A stretch of DNA of 5,265 bases from Planctomycetota bacterium (GTDB lineage Bacteria; Planctomycetota; Planctomycetia; Planctomycetales; Planctomycetaceae). Location: the NCBI GenBank assembly GCA_023429275.1, contig JAEYWB010000928.1, positions 1 through 5,265 of the forward strand, read 5' to 3'. The stretch's first letter is position 1; each line of letters starts with the position of its first letter. Below the pieces are notes generated by a model. That model saw nothing but the letters and a program-made list of their open reading frames with translations. It ran no database searches and had not been told where the DNA came from. Shown here in pieces: positions 1-5,265 of the stretch. The position numbers and the translations under genes are program-made.

Positions 1-1
1 G

Positions 2-466
2 GGCCACGGATTCATCGAAGGCTGGAAGGCGGGGGTGAAGGCCGCCGCCCCCGGCGCCCCGACGGGAGCCCTTCCCGCCGGGTACGCCTCATTCATCGCC
101 TGGAAACCGGAAGCTGACTGGGACGCAATCCGCGCGGCGCGGATCAAGGCCCACAACTCCGAGACCGCCACCGAATTCACTGGCCGATGGCGGATGACCC
201 TCCCACGGGGCTTCCAGTACGACATCGAGCTGGCGCGTTCGGAGGGGAAGGATGGGCTGCTCGAAATGGAGTCCCGGCAGGGGGGCATGTGCCTGCTCGG
301 AAAATATTCCCTCGAGGGGGACCGCCTGCAGCTTGTCGATCCGAAGGATCGCGACTCTGTCCGGGACCTCGACTGGCGATACCGGGACGGGGTGTTCGTC
401 CTCGAATCGCAGGACGTTCGGAACGGCGGCGACTACGTCGGTACGAAGCTCGAGCGGATCAACTGA
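2..466 (+). CDS. C-terminal part of an unrecognised protein (5' end outside window)
   Basis: The frame is open from base 2 and stops with TGA at 464-466, giving 154 residues. The GTG at 35 lies inside open frame and has no Shine-Dalgarno sequence, so the gene most likely begins to the left of the window. The first ~45 residues are Gly/Ala/Pro-rich (GHGFIEGWKAG, then an AAAPGAP stretch). The remainder, from about GRWRMTLPRGF onward, alternates short hydrophobic strands with charged turns (DIELARSE, LLEMESR, LLGKYSLEGDRLQLVD, GVFVLESQD) and ends in TKLERIN. This pattern suggests a small all-beta, lipocalin- or barrel-like module at the C-terminus. I do not recognise the family. The Gly-rich opening faintly recalls planctomycete proteins with a GFxxGY segment followed by a Pro-rich stretch, but the match is too weak to name it. 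The gene converges on the amidohydrolase gene with a 48-bp gap. Confidence 0.75.
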   Translation, partial: GHGFIEGWKAGVKAAAPGAPTGALPAGYASFIAWKPEADWDAIRAARIKAHNSETATEFTGRWRMTLPRGFQYDIELARSEGKDGLLEMESRQGGMCLLGKYSLEGDRLQLVDPKDRDSVRDLDWRYRDGVFVLESQDVRNGGDYVGTKLERIN

Positions 467-468
467 CT

Positions 469-511
469 CGCCAGGGACCGCTCGACAGGCGGGCGACGCG
501 GGTCGCTGGCG
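469..511. terminator. Possible bidirectional hairpin terminator between converging genes
   Basis: CGCCAG (469-474) pairs with CTGGCG (506-511). After one G-G mismatch (475/505), GACC (476-479) pairs with GGTC (501-504). This gives a roughly 10-bp GC-rich stem with a 21-nt loop. It fits almost exactly in the 48-bp gap between the two converging stop codons, where a terminator shared by both genes is expected. There is no clear T-tract on either side and the loop is long, so it is not a textbook intrinsic terminator. Confidence 0.4.
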
Positions 512-514
512 CTT

Positions 515-1813
515 TCAGCCTCTCCTCGGCATCAGTTCCCGGATCGCCGTCATGCTGGCGCGGAGACCGGACCGCAGCGTCGGTTCCGGCGAGGGATAGA
601 ATTTCGACGAGTGGAGCGACGGCAGCGGCGTGCCGGTCTCCTTGTGCCGCTGGAGGCGCTCGGAGTCGATCGTTCCGAGGAAGAACATGAAGATCGGGAC
701 GCCCCCGGCTGCGTACTCGCCGAAGTCCTCGGCCCCCATGACGCGCGGCGACGTCACGAGGTTCTCCTTGCCGAATTCCTTCAGAAACCCGCCGGAGACG
801 CGGGTCATCAGCCCCTCGTCGTTGACGACCGCCGCCGTCCCGTCATCGAACGTCACGTCCGGCGCGGGGGCGCGGTCGCTCTCGGCGACGCTCTTCGCCT
901 TCCGGACGATCGCGTCACGCAGCTGCTTGCGGACCTCCGGTGTGTAGCTGCGGATCGTGAGCTGCAGACGACACTCGTTGGGAATGATGTTGTGCTTCGT
1001 CCCTCCGTGGATCGAGCCGACGGTGATGACCGCCGGTTCGAGAGGCGAGACCTCGCGGCTGACGATCGTCTGCAGGGCGACGACGAGTTCCGCCGCCTGG
1101 GCGATCGGATCGATGCAGGATTCCGGCCGGGAGCCGTGGCCGCCCCGCCCCTTGACGATGATGTCGCACGCGTCGGAGTTCGCGAACGCCGGCCCCGCGC
1201 GGAACGCAAGCTTGCCGGCCTCGAGCTCCGAGCTGACATGGAGCGCGACCGCAAACTGCGGCTTGGGGAATCTCTCGTAAAGGCCGTCCTTGAGCATGGC
1301 CACGGCTCCGTCGACGCGCTCTTCCGCCGGCTGGCCGTTGAGCATCAGCGTCCCCTGCCACTCCCCTTTGTGCGAGCCGGCGTAGCGGGCGAGGGCGATC
1401 AGGTTCGTGATGTGGATGTCATGTCCGCAGGCGTGCATGACGCCGACGGTCGTTCCATCCGCATCCTTGACCTTGATCTGCGACGCGTACGAGAGACCAG
1501 TCTCTTCCGTGACAGGCAAGGCGTCGAGATCGCTGCGGAACATGACCGTCGGTCCGTCGCCGTTCTTCAGGAGCGCCACGACACCATGCCCCCCGACGCC
1601 GGTCGTGACCTCGAAGCCGGCCTTCTTGAGTTCCTCGGCCAGTCGCGCGGCGGTCTTCTCCTCGTCGAAGGATCGCTCAGGGTTCTGATGGAAGTGTCGA
1701 TAGAGATCGACGAGCTCGGCAATGTGACTGTCGAGCCAGGTGGGGAGGTCATCAGCCCGGGCGACACCGGCGTGCGCAAGCAGCAGGGCGAGAATCAGGA
1801 GGGTAGGGCGCAT
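515..1813 (-). CDS. Exported M20-family (M20D-type) metal-dependent amidohydrolase
   Basis: This 432-residue protein resembles the M20D amidohydrolases (hippurate hydrolase, N-acyl-amino-acid and IAA-amino-acid hydrolases), which use two metal ions to cleave amide bonds of N-acyl or aminoacyl substrates. Visible motifs are FRSDLDALPV (92-101), MHACGHDIH (126-134), QPAEE (161-165), LHV (191-193), GGHGSRPE (224-231), HNIIPNE (274-280), MGAEDF (359-364) and LHSSKF (400-405). By family analogy the metal ligands are Cys129, His131, Glu165, His192 and His401, and Glu164 is the general base. All are present, so the enzyme should be active. Residues about 200-310 form the lid/dimerisation domain. The first ~20 residues (MRPTLLILALLLAHAGVARA) are a clear Sec signal peptide with an ARA cleavage site, so it probably acts in the periplasm, unlike cytoplasmic family members. 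I chose the ATG at 1811-1813 because the signal peptide starts there and AGG lies 6 nt upstream. A GTG at 1877-1879 would add 22 residues and bury the signal. The substrate cannot be read from the sequence. Confidence 0.93.
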   Translation of the reverse strand: MRPTLLILALLLAHAGVARADDLPTWLDSHIAELVDLYRHFHQNPERSFDEEKTAARLAEELKKAGFEVTTGVGGHGVVALLKNGDGPTVMFRSDLDALPVTEETGLSYASQIKVKDADGTTVGVMHACGHDIHITNLIALARYAGSHKGEWQGTLMLNGQPAEERVDGAVAMLKDGLYERFPKPQFAVALHVSSELEAGKLAFRAGPAFANSDACDIIVKGRGGHGSRPESCIDPIAQAAELVVALQTIVSREVSPLEPAVITVGSIHGGTKHNIIPNECRLQLTIRSYTPEVRKQLRDAIVRKAKSVAESDRAPAPDVTFDDGTAAVVNDEGLMTRVSGGFLKEFGKENLVTSPRVMGAEDFGEYAAGGVPIFMFFLGTIDSERLQRHKETGTPLPSLHSSKFYPSPEPTLRSGLRASMTAIRELMPRRG

Positions 1814-2038
1814 GGCGGACCTGGAAGAACGAAGGAGAAGGAGGACCGGACGGGACGCCGTCAGGAAGCGCTCTCGCACGATACCGGTCCGTCAGGGGTT
1901 CGCCTACGGACCATAAGACCAGTTCTAAGTGGCGACGCCGGTAACAGATAGCCCGGAGTGCCTGTCAGCCCTTGGCGGCGGGTGAGCGCAGCGACACGAC
2001 CGGAAGGAGATCTGGCATCATCCGATGCGGCCATTGCA
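1814..2038. other. Intergenic spacer between two same-strand hydrolase genes
   Basis: This 225-bp spacer should hold the 3' end of the upstream fusion-gene transcript and the promoter of the amidohydrolase. I see no convincing -35/-10 pair on the minus strand and no gene with coding character. A small hairpin, GCATC (2015-2019) with GATGC (2024-2028) and a 4-nt loop, lies just beyond the fusion-gene stop codon, but it is short and lacks a T-tract. The length suggests separate transcription or an internal promoter rather than tight translational coupling. Confidence 0.5.
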
Positions 2039-4366
2039 TCACTTCGACATCAACACATCGCGAAGCCAGGATCGGGCTCGTTCGCGAGCCGCCGACGGGC
2101 GTAGCGTCCACGCGTCGTCGTGGTTCACGAAGCCGGTCTCGACGAATTGGAACTTCGTGAGGTTCGCGCCCGTCTGCTCAAGGTGCTGTTTCACGTCCTT
2201 GAGCGATGCTCCTGCGACCGCGCTCGACTCGGCGAGGACCAGCACGGGCCGGTCTCCCAGCCGCTGCCGGCGAGCCTGGGCACTCATGGGGTCGCTTCCC
2301 GCGAAGGGCCACTTGCGAACGCCGTCGAAGTGGCTGAAGCAGAGGAATCCCTTCCAGAGCCTGGCCGTCTCATCGTCATGAAGGCCGAGAGCGTGGGCGG
2401 CAATCGCTCCGCGTGAGAATCCCGTCAGCACGAGCTTGTCCGTGTCGCCGCCGTGCTTCTCACAAATGTCCGCAATGGCGGCGCGGGCATAGGCAAGCGT
2501 CCTCTCCGGGCGGTGCTCCGGCGAAGTTCCCCACCACTGCGTAACGGGAACTCCGGCGTCGTCGAGGTACGGAACGCTGAGGCAGATCGCGCCGTCAGTC
2601 CCTGCGAGGCCGATCGAAAGTTCCGCCTGCTCTGCCCGACCCGTCGAGACATCGCCGAGTTCGTTGCGGTAGGGCCCATTACCCGTCCATTCAATGAGGA
2701 CCGGAAAGCGGCGGCCGGGTTGCCAGTCGGTCGGGAAATAGGCGACGTGATAGGCAGCCGATTCCCCTTCGAGCGTCATGACACAACGCCGTCCCGCGGC
2801 CGGCGGCTGTCGCGTGAGAGCCGGCAGGACGATGTCGGCCACGCTGTCCCACAGGTTCGCCGCGGAGGACGCGGGGACGGGTGTCACGGGAACGAGCCGG
2901 ATCTGGCGGACATCCATCACCGCCCCCTTCGCGAGCTTGCTGCAGCGGAGCTCGAGGGATTGCACATCGGCCGAATTCAGCGTCACGCGGCCGAGACTCC
3001 GCCAGCGAAAGTTCTGGAAGTGTCCGGTCTCAGCGACCTGAAACGGTAACTCCGCCTTGCCGATCCGGACCACGACGTCGCTCCCCGCATGTCCGCTGCA
3101 TCCCTGAAAGACCCGCAACTCGTATTCGCCCGGCGGGGCTTCGAACTTCCATCCCGCCCAGTCCTTTGGGTTCACCCAGAAGCCGACCGTGTTTTTGTGA
3201 GTCAGCGGTTCGAACTGAAGCTTTTCGCCATGCGTCAGCGCATGATGCGAGGGAAGGACGATGACTCCGTCCCGGCCGGGGCGGCAGATATATCCCCCGG
3301 GCGGGGCGAAGGTCGGCACGCCCTCGACCTCGAGAACGACGACCGCCGGCGACGACAGTTCCTTCTCGATCGGGATGGTCCAGGTCGTCGGTGACTGTCG
3401 GAGCGACAGAAGGGAGCTAACGGGAGGCGTCCAGGGGCCGGGCATCGCCTCACGTTCCTCCGGCTGACGCGGCAGAGGTTGAACCCAAATCTGCTTCACG
3501 ACGTTATTGAGACGGGGGAAGCTGATCGCTCCGCGCGGCGCGTCGCGAAACACGAAGTAGACCGCTCCGGGACGCCTGAAGACCTGAACGCCGGGGATCG
3601 TTACCGCGTTCCACTCCCGCGGTGCAATCGACGAGTCGGGTTGCGCCACCCAGGCGAGCGCCTCGGGAAGGTCGCGCGGCGTCAGTGGGGCGAGCATCCG
3701 GGCCGCCATCTCGGCATGTCCGGCCGGATTGGGGTGATAACCGTCCGTCGTCCAGTCCCGCAGGTCGCGGCCCTGCTGGACTGCTGCCGACCAGCCGGCG
3801 AAGTGGTCGACGAGCGGGGAATCAAGTTCCTCGGCGACCGACCGGGTCAGCTCGACAAACTTCTCGAGACGGATGTTGCAGTGCTCGCCGATGCCGTTCG
3901 GGCCGGACTTCTCGGCATAGCGAGGCTCGGTCATCAGGACCGGCTCGGCTCCGAACCGCCTGACCCGCTCGACCAGAGCGACGAGGTTCGCGCGGAACCT
4001 CAACGGGGCGATCCGTTCCGACGCTGCTCCCTTGTCGACGTACGAGTCGTTCGTGCCGTACATGATCGTGACGACGTCCGGCTGGTGCTCGTTCAGCACC
4101 TTGCCGAGCCGCGCGAGTGCCTGGTCGGTCTGCTCCCCGCCAACTCCGGCGTTGACGACGCGCACGGGCTTCTCTGCCGTGCTGAGCTGCTGCTCCAGGA
4201 GCGCCGCGAATGTCTCGGTCGGGAGGACACCGGGACGGACCCCCTTGGTGATTGAATCGCCGAGGCAGACGATCACCCGCGGCTTGCCCTCAGGATCCGC
4301 GGCCGAAGCCGTCAATCCCAGGAACGCCCAGAAGAGGAACGGAACGCCTCCCAGCCAGCGCATCAT
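2039..4366 (-). CDS. Exported four-part hydrolase: SGNH/GDSL domain, two beta-sandwich modules, C-terminal alpha/beta hydrolase
   Basis: The 775-residue product begins with a signal peptide (about 1-23, hydrophobic VPFLFWAFLGL, then TASAAD). Residues ~28-230 form an SGNH hydrolase domain: IVCLGDSITKG with nucleophile Ser38, NAGVGGEQT with the oxyanion Gly, YGTNDS with Asn106, and DGYHPNPAGH with Asp208 and His211. All four SGNH blocks are intact, as in GDSL esterases and carbohydrate deacetylases. Residues ~255-348 resemble the beta-sandwich that ends GH29 alpha-L-fucosidases (GAVYFVFRDAPRGAISFP, then IWVQPLP, TWTIPI, AVVVLEVEG). Residues ~350-493 form a second beta-sandwich (FWVNPKDWAGWKFEAPPGEY, GSDVVVRIG, GAVMDVRQIRL) of the kind found beside planctomycete sugar hydrolases and sulfatases. 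Residues ~528-775 look like an alpha/beta-hydrolase esterase with nucleophile elbow GFSRG (Ser651) and a likely catalytic His749 in NHDDAW; the acid is unclear. I infer deacylation of a polysaccharide outside the cytoplasm. Two adjacent ATGs (4366 and 4363) compete: GGGGTGG lies 3 or 6 nt upstream, so 4363 is equally plausible. The frame stays open upstream to 4642, but that extension precedes the signal peptide. Confidence 0.9.
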   Translation of the reverse strand: MMRWLGGVPFLFWAFLGLTASAADPEGKPRVIVCLGDSITKGVRPGVLPTETFAALLEQQLSTAEKPVRVVNAGVGGEQTDQALARLGKVLNEHQPDVVTIMYGTNDSYVDKGAASERIAPLRFRANLVALVERVRRFGAEPVLMTEPRYAEKSGPNGIGEHCNIRLEKFVELTRSVAEELDSPLVDHFAGWSAAVQQGRDLRDWTTDGYHPNPAGHAEMAARMLAPLTPRDLPEALAWVAQPDSSIAPREWNAVTIPGVQVFRRPGAVYFVFRDAPRGAISFPRLNNVVKQIWVQPLPRQPEEREAMPGPWTPPVSSLLSLRQSPTTWTIPIEKELSSPAVVVLEVEGVPTFAPPGGYICRPGRDGVIVLPSHHALTHGEKLQFEPLTHKNTVGFWVNPKDWAGWKFEAPPGEYELRVFQGCSGHAGSDVVVRIGKAELPFQVAETGHFQNFRWRSLGRVTLNSADVQSLELRCSKLAKGAVMDVRQIRLVPVTPVPASSAANLWDSVADIVLPALTRQPPAAGRRCVMTLEGESAAYHVAYFPTDWQPGRRFPVLIEWTGNGPYRNELGDVSTGRAEQAELSIGLAGTDGAICLSVPYLDDAGVPVTQWWGTSPEHRPERTLAYARAAIADICEKHGGDTDKLVLTGFSRGAIAAHALGLHDDETARLWKGFLCFSHFDGVRKWPFAGSDPMSAQARRQRLGDRPVLVLAESSAVAGASLKDVKQHLEQTGANLTKFQFVETGFVNHDDAWTLRPSAARERARSWLRDVLMSK

Positions 4367-4369
4367 CGA

Positions 4370-4376
4370 CCACCCC
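4370..4376 (-). promoter_or_regulatory. Ribosome binding site supporting the fusion-gene start
   Basis: On the minus strand GGGGTGG precedes the ATGATG start pair. It lies 3 nt from the first ATG and 6 nt from the second, so spacing slightly favours the second (4361-4363). Together with the signal peptide that follows at once, it argues against the longer in-frame start at 4642. Confidence 0.5.
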
Positions 4377-4418
4377 GTTGTTGCAGATCCCGACGAACCT
4401 TCCGGCACATCGTAGACC

Positions 4419-4429
4419 CGCGTCACGCG
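4419..4429. repeat. Small inverted repeat in the divergent intergenic region
   Basis: CGCGT-C-ACGCG is a perfect inverted repeat with 5-bp arms around one central base. It lies 53 bp upstream of the fusion-gene start. It could be a regulator half-site pair, but short palindromes occur by chance in GC-rich DNA. Confidence 0.25.
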
Positions 4430-4456
4430 AATGAGGAGCAGCGTCAGACGAAGAAG

Positions 4457-4469
4457 AACCGCTGCGGTT
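4457..4469. promoter_or_regulatory. Operator-like inverted repeat AACCGC-T-GCGGTT
   Basis: This is a perfect inverted repeat with 6-bp arms around one central base. It sits in the middle of the divergent spacer, about 90 bp upstream of the fusion gene and 130 bp upstream of the WD40 lipoprotein gene. It is the longest and most operator-like of the palindromes here. No regulator gene is in the window and I could not place a promoter beside it, so its role is inferred from position and symmetry only. Confidence 0.3.
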
Positions 4470-4487
4470 TGCCACAATTGCCTTCCA

Positions 4488-4500
4488 GTCGATTCTCGAC
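4488..4500. repeat. Inverted repeat GTCGA-TTC-TCGAC in the divergent region
   Basis: A perfect inverted repeat with 5-bp arms and a 3-base centre lies about 19 bp from the AACCGC palindrome. It could be a second binding site or a weak hairpin. Nothing else in the sequence supports either reading. Confidence 0.25.
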
Positions 4501-4556
4501 GATCTTCTCCGAATCTCGGCCCTCTGCGGCGGGAGATCTTCTTTGAGGCTGTCCGG

Positions 4557-4568
4557 CGGCTCGAGCCG
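4557..4568. repeat. Palindrome CGGCTCGAGCCG in the WD40 gene leader
   Basis: This perfect 12-bp palindrome ends 31 bp before the WD40 lipoprotein start. The same bases can fold as a hairpin, with CCGGC (4553-4557) pairing with GCCGG (4565-4569) around a 7-nt loop, so it may act as DNA or as leader RNA. Neither role is demonstrated. Confidence 0.25.
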
Positions 4569-4588
4569 GCCCGGTCCCTATTGTCGCC

Positions 4589-4593
4589 AGGAA
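4589..4593 (+). promoter_or_regulatory. Ribosome binding site of the WD40 lipoprotein
   Basis: AGGAA lies 6 nt before the ATG at 4600. It is the clearest Shine-Dalgarno sequence in the window and decides the start of the downstream lipoprotein, supporting 4600 over the in-frame ATG at 4669, which would leave only 8 residues before the lipobox Cys. Confidence 0.6.
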
Positions 4594-4599
4594 TCGACG

Positions 4600-5265
4600 A
4601 TGCATCCACACCCGGAACGGATTGTGTTCGTGCCCACGCCATTGCGGCTTCTCTCGCTCGGGCTCGTCATGACGGGCCTGGTGATCAGCGGTTGTGGTGC
4701 CGACGCACCCGCTCCGTCGGCCGGTCCCAGTCAGGCGGAGGCGACCGAGACAGCCGGCACTCCGCGCGGAGTCGCACCTTCGACTTCTGCCGAGCCGTCC
4801 GTCGCCCCCGTTGCGGCCTCGGCCGAGACTCCCGGGAAGGCCGCGCCGGCAAGCCCGGCCGCGGCGGCTCCCATGGAGCAGGTCGGCCAGGCCCCGGTGA
4901 AGGCCCCGGCTCCGGTGAATCCCTCTGCGGAACAGCTCGCCCGCTGGGCCATCAGCGAGGAGCCTCCGCTCGAGATGCTGGCCTGCTACGACGGCTTCTC
5001 GGACCACGGCGTGCAGTGCATGGCGATCGCGCCGGATGGAAGAGAGTTCTGCCTTGGCGGGGCGAAGGTCACTCTCTGGAAGCCGTCGGCGTCGGAACCC
5101 GCCGCGGATCTGCTGGCTGATGTCGCCAGTGGAGAGGTGGAGCGCCCGATTCTTGCCATCGCGGTTTCTCCCGACGGCCGATGGCTGGCGGCCGGCGATT
5201 CGAAAGGAAAGCTTCGGATCTGGGACAGAAGCGACCGGAAAGAAGTCGCCGCAATCGAAGCCCAT
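4600..5265 (+). CDS. WD40-repeat lipoprotein (3' end outside window)
   Basis: The frame from ATG 4600 stays open to the right edge, giving 222 residues of a longer protein. Residues 1-31 form a lipoprotein signal: basic residues (Arg7, Arg16), a hydrophobic stretch (LLSLGLVMTGLV) and a lipobox ISGC with Cys32 as the lipidation site. Residues ~34-110 are a low-complexity Ala/Pro/Ser/Glu-rich stalk with no predicted fold. From ~135 the sequence matches WD40 blades: VQCMAIAPDG with strand end VTLWKP (first blade), then ILAIAVSPDGRWLAAGDS and LRIWDR (second blade). The second fits the SPDG...WD consensus closely. A full propeller would need several more blades past the edge. The protein is probably anchored to a membrane and displays a protein-binding propeller away from the cytoplasm. 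WD40 domains are scaffolds, so no reaction can be assigned. It is divergent from the fusion hydrolase gene. Another domain could follow beyond the window. Confidence 0.85.
   Translation, partial: MHPHPERIVFVPTPLRLLSLGLVMTGLVISGCGADAPAPSAGPSQAEATETAGTPRGVAPSTSAEPSVAPVAASAETPGKAAPASPAAAAPMEQVGQAPVKAPAPVNPSAEQLARWAISEEPPLEMLACYDGFSDHGVQCMAIAPDGREFCLGGAKVTLWKPSASEPAADLLADVASGEVERPILAIAVSPDGRWLAAGDSKGKLRIWDRSDRKEVAAIEAH

Noticed and set aside
1814..1879. A 22-residue N-terminal extension of the M20 amidohydrolase from a GTG
   Set aside because: It would put a second Arg/Leu-rich segment ahead of a complete signal peptide that starts at the ATG at 1811-1813.
611..1951. A 446-residue open frame on the + strand
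   Set aside because: It lies antisense to the M20 amidohydrolase, is extremely rich in Arg, Asp and Glu in low-complexity order, and shows no motif. It is a shadow of the GC-rich codon pattern of the real gene.
3479..4255. A + strand open frame of 258 residues inside the fusion gene
   Set aside because: It is antisense to the SGNH and beta-sandwich regions, where all catalytic motifs are on the minus strand.
4543..4583. A possible sigma-70 promoter (TTGAGG with a downstream CTATTG) for the lipoprotein gene
   Set aside because: The spacing between the two elements is about 29 bp, far from the usual 17, and the second element is a poor match to TATAAT.
4367..4642. A 92-residue N-terminal extension of the fusion hydrolase
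   Set aside because: The frame is open, but the extension is Arg/Ser-rich, would place the signal peptide internally and overlaps the start of the divergent lipoprotein gene. The ATG pair at 4361-4366 has its own GGGGTGG and leads straight into the signal peptide.
4431..5120. A + strand open frame of 229 residues overlapping the WD40 gene
   Set aside because: It is in a different frame from the lipoprotein, Arg-rich, without a ribosome binding site, and begins inside the divergent spacer.
4444..5265. A minus-strand open frame of 273 residues at the right edge
   Set aside because: It is antisense to the WD40 lipoprotein gene, whose lipobox and WD40 motifs are convincing. The minus-strand product is Arg/Gly-rich with no recognisable domain.

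Overview
The window is GC-rich bacterial DNA with long spurious reading frames opposite the real genes. No single marker proves the lineage. A planctomycete (Planctomycetota) is the most likely source, for three reasons: a large exported multi-domain esterase carrying sugar-hydrolase-type beta-sandwich modules, a lipoprotein with a Pro/Ala-rich stalk leading into WD40 repeats, and generally weak ribosome binding sites. This assignment is inference from gene style, not a database match.

Layout from left to right: (1) the C-terminal end of an unrecognised protein on the + strand, up to 466. (2) A 48-bp gap between converging genes that holds an imperfect hairpin. (3) An exported M20-family (M20D type) amidohydrolase on the - strand, 515-1813. 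(4) A 225-bp spacer, 1814-2038, with no recognisable gene. (5) A very large exported protein on the - strand, 2039-4366, that joins an SGNH/GDSL hydrolase, a fucosidase-C-terminus-like beta region, a second beta-sandwich and an alpha/beta-hydrolase domain. (6) A 233-bp divergent intergenic region, 4367-4599, with several short inverted repeats. (7) The start of a WD40-repeat lipoprotein on the + strand, from 4600 past the right edge.

Four protein-coding genes account for nearly all of the sequence. Three carry export signals: two Sec-type signal peptides and one lipobox. The middle of the window therefore looks like an exported hydrolase locus: the SGNH/esterase fusion could remove ester groups from a polysaccharide and the M20 enzyme could cleave amide bonds in N-acyl or peptide substrates. 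The two genes face the same way but are 225 bp apart, so shared transcription is possible but not shown. The WD40 lipoprotein is transcribed divergently from the fusion gene.

I found no RNA genes, CRISPR array, insertion sequence, prophage or defence system. The most distinctive item is the four-part fusion hydrolase. The rest is ordinary chromosomal content.
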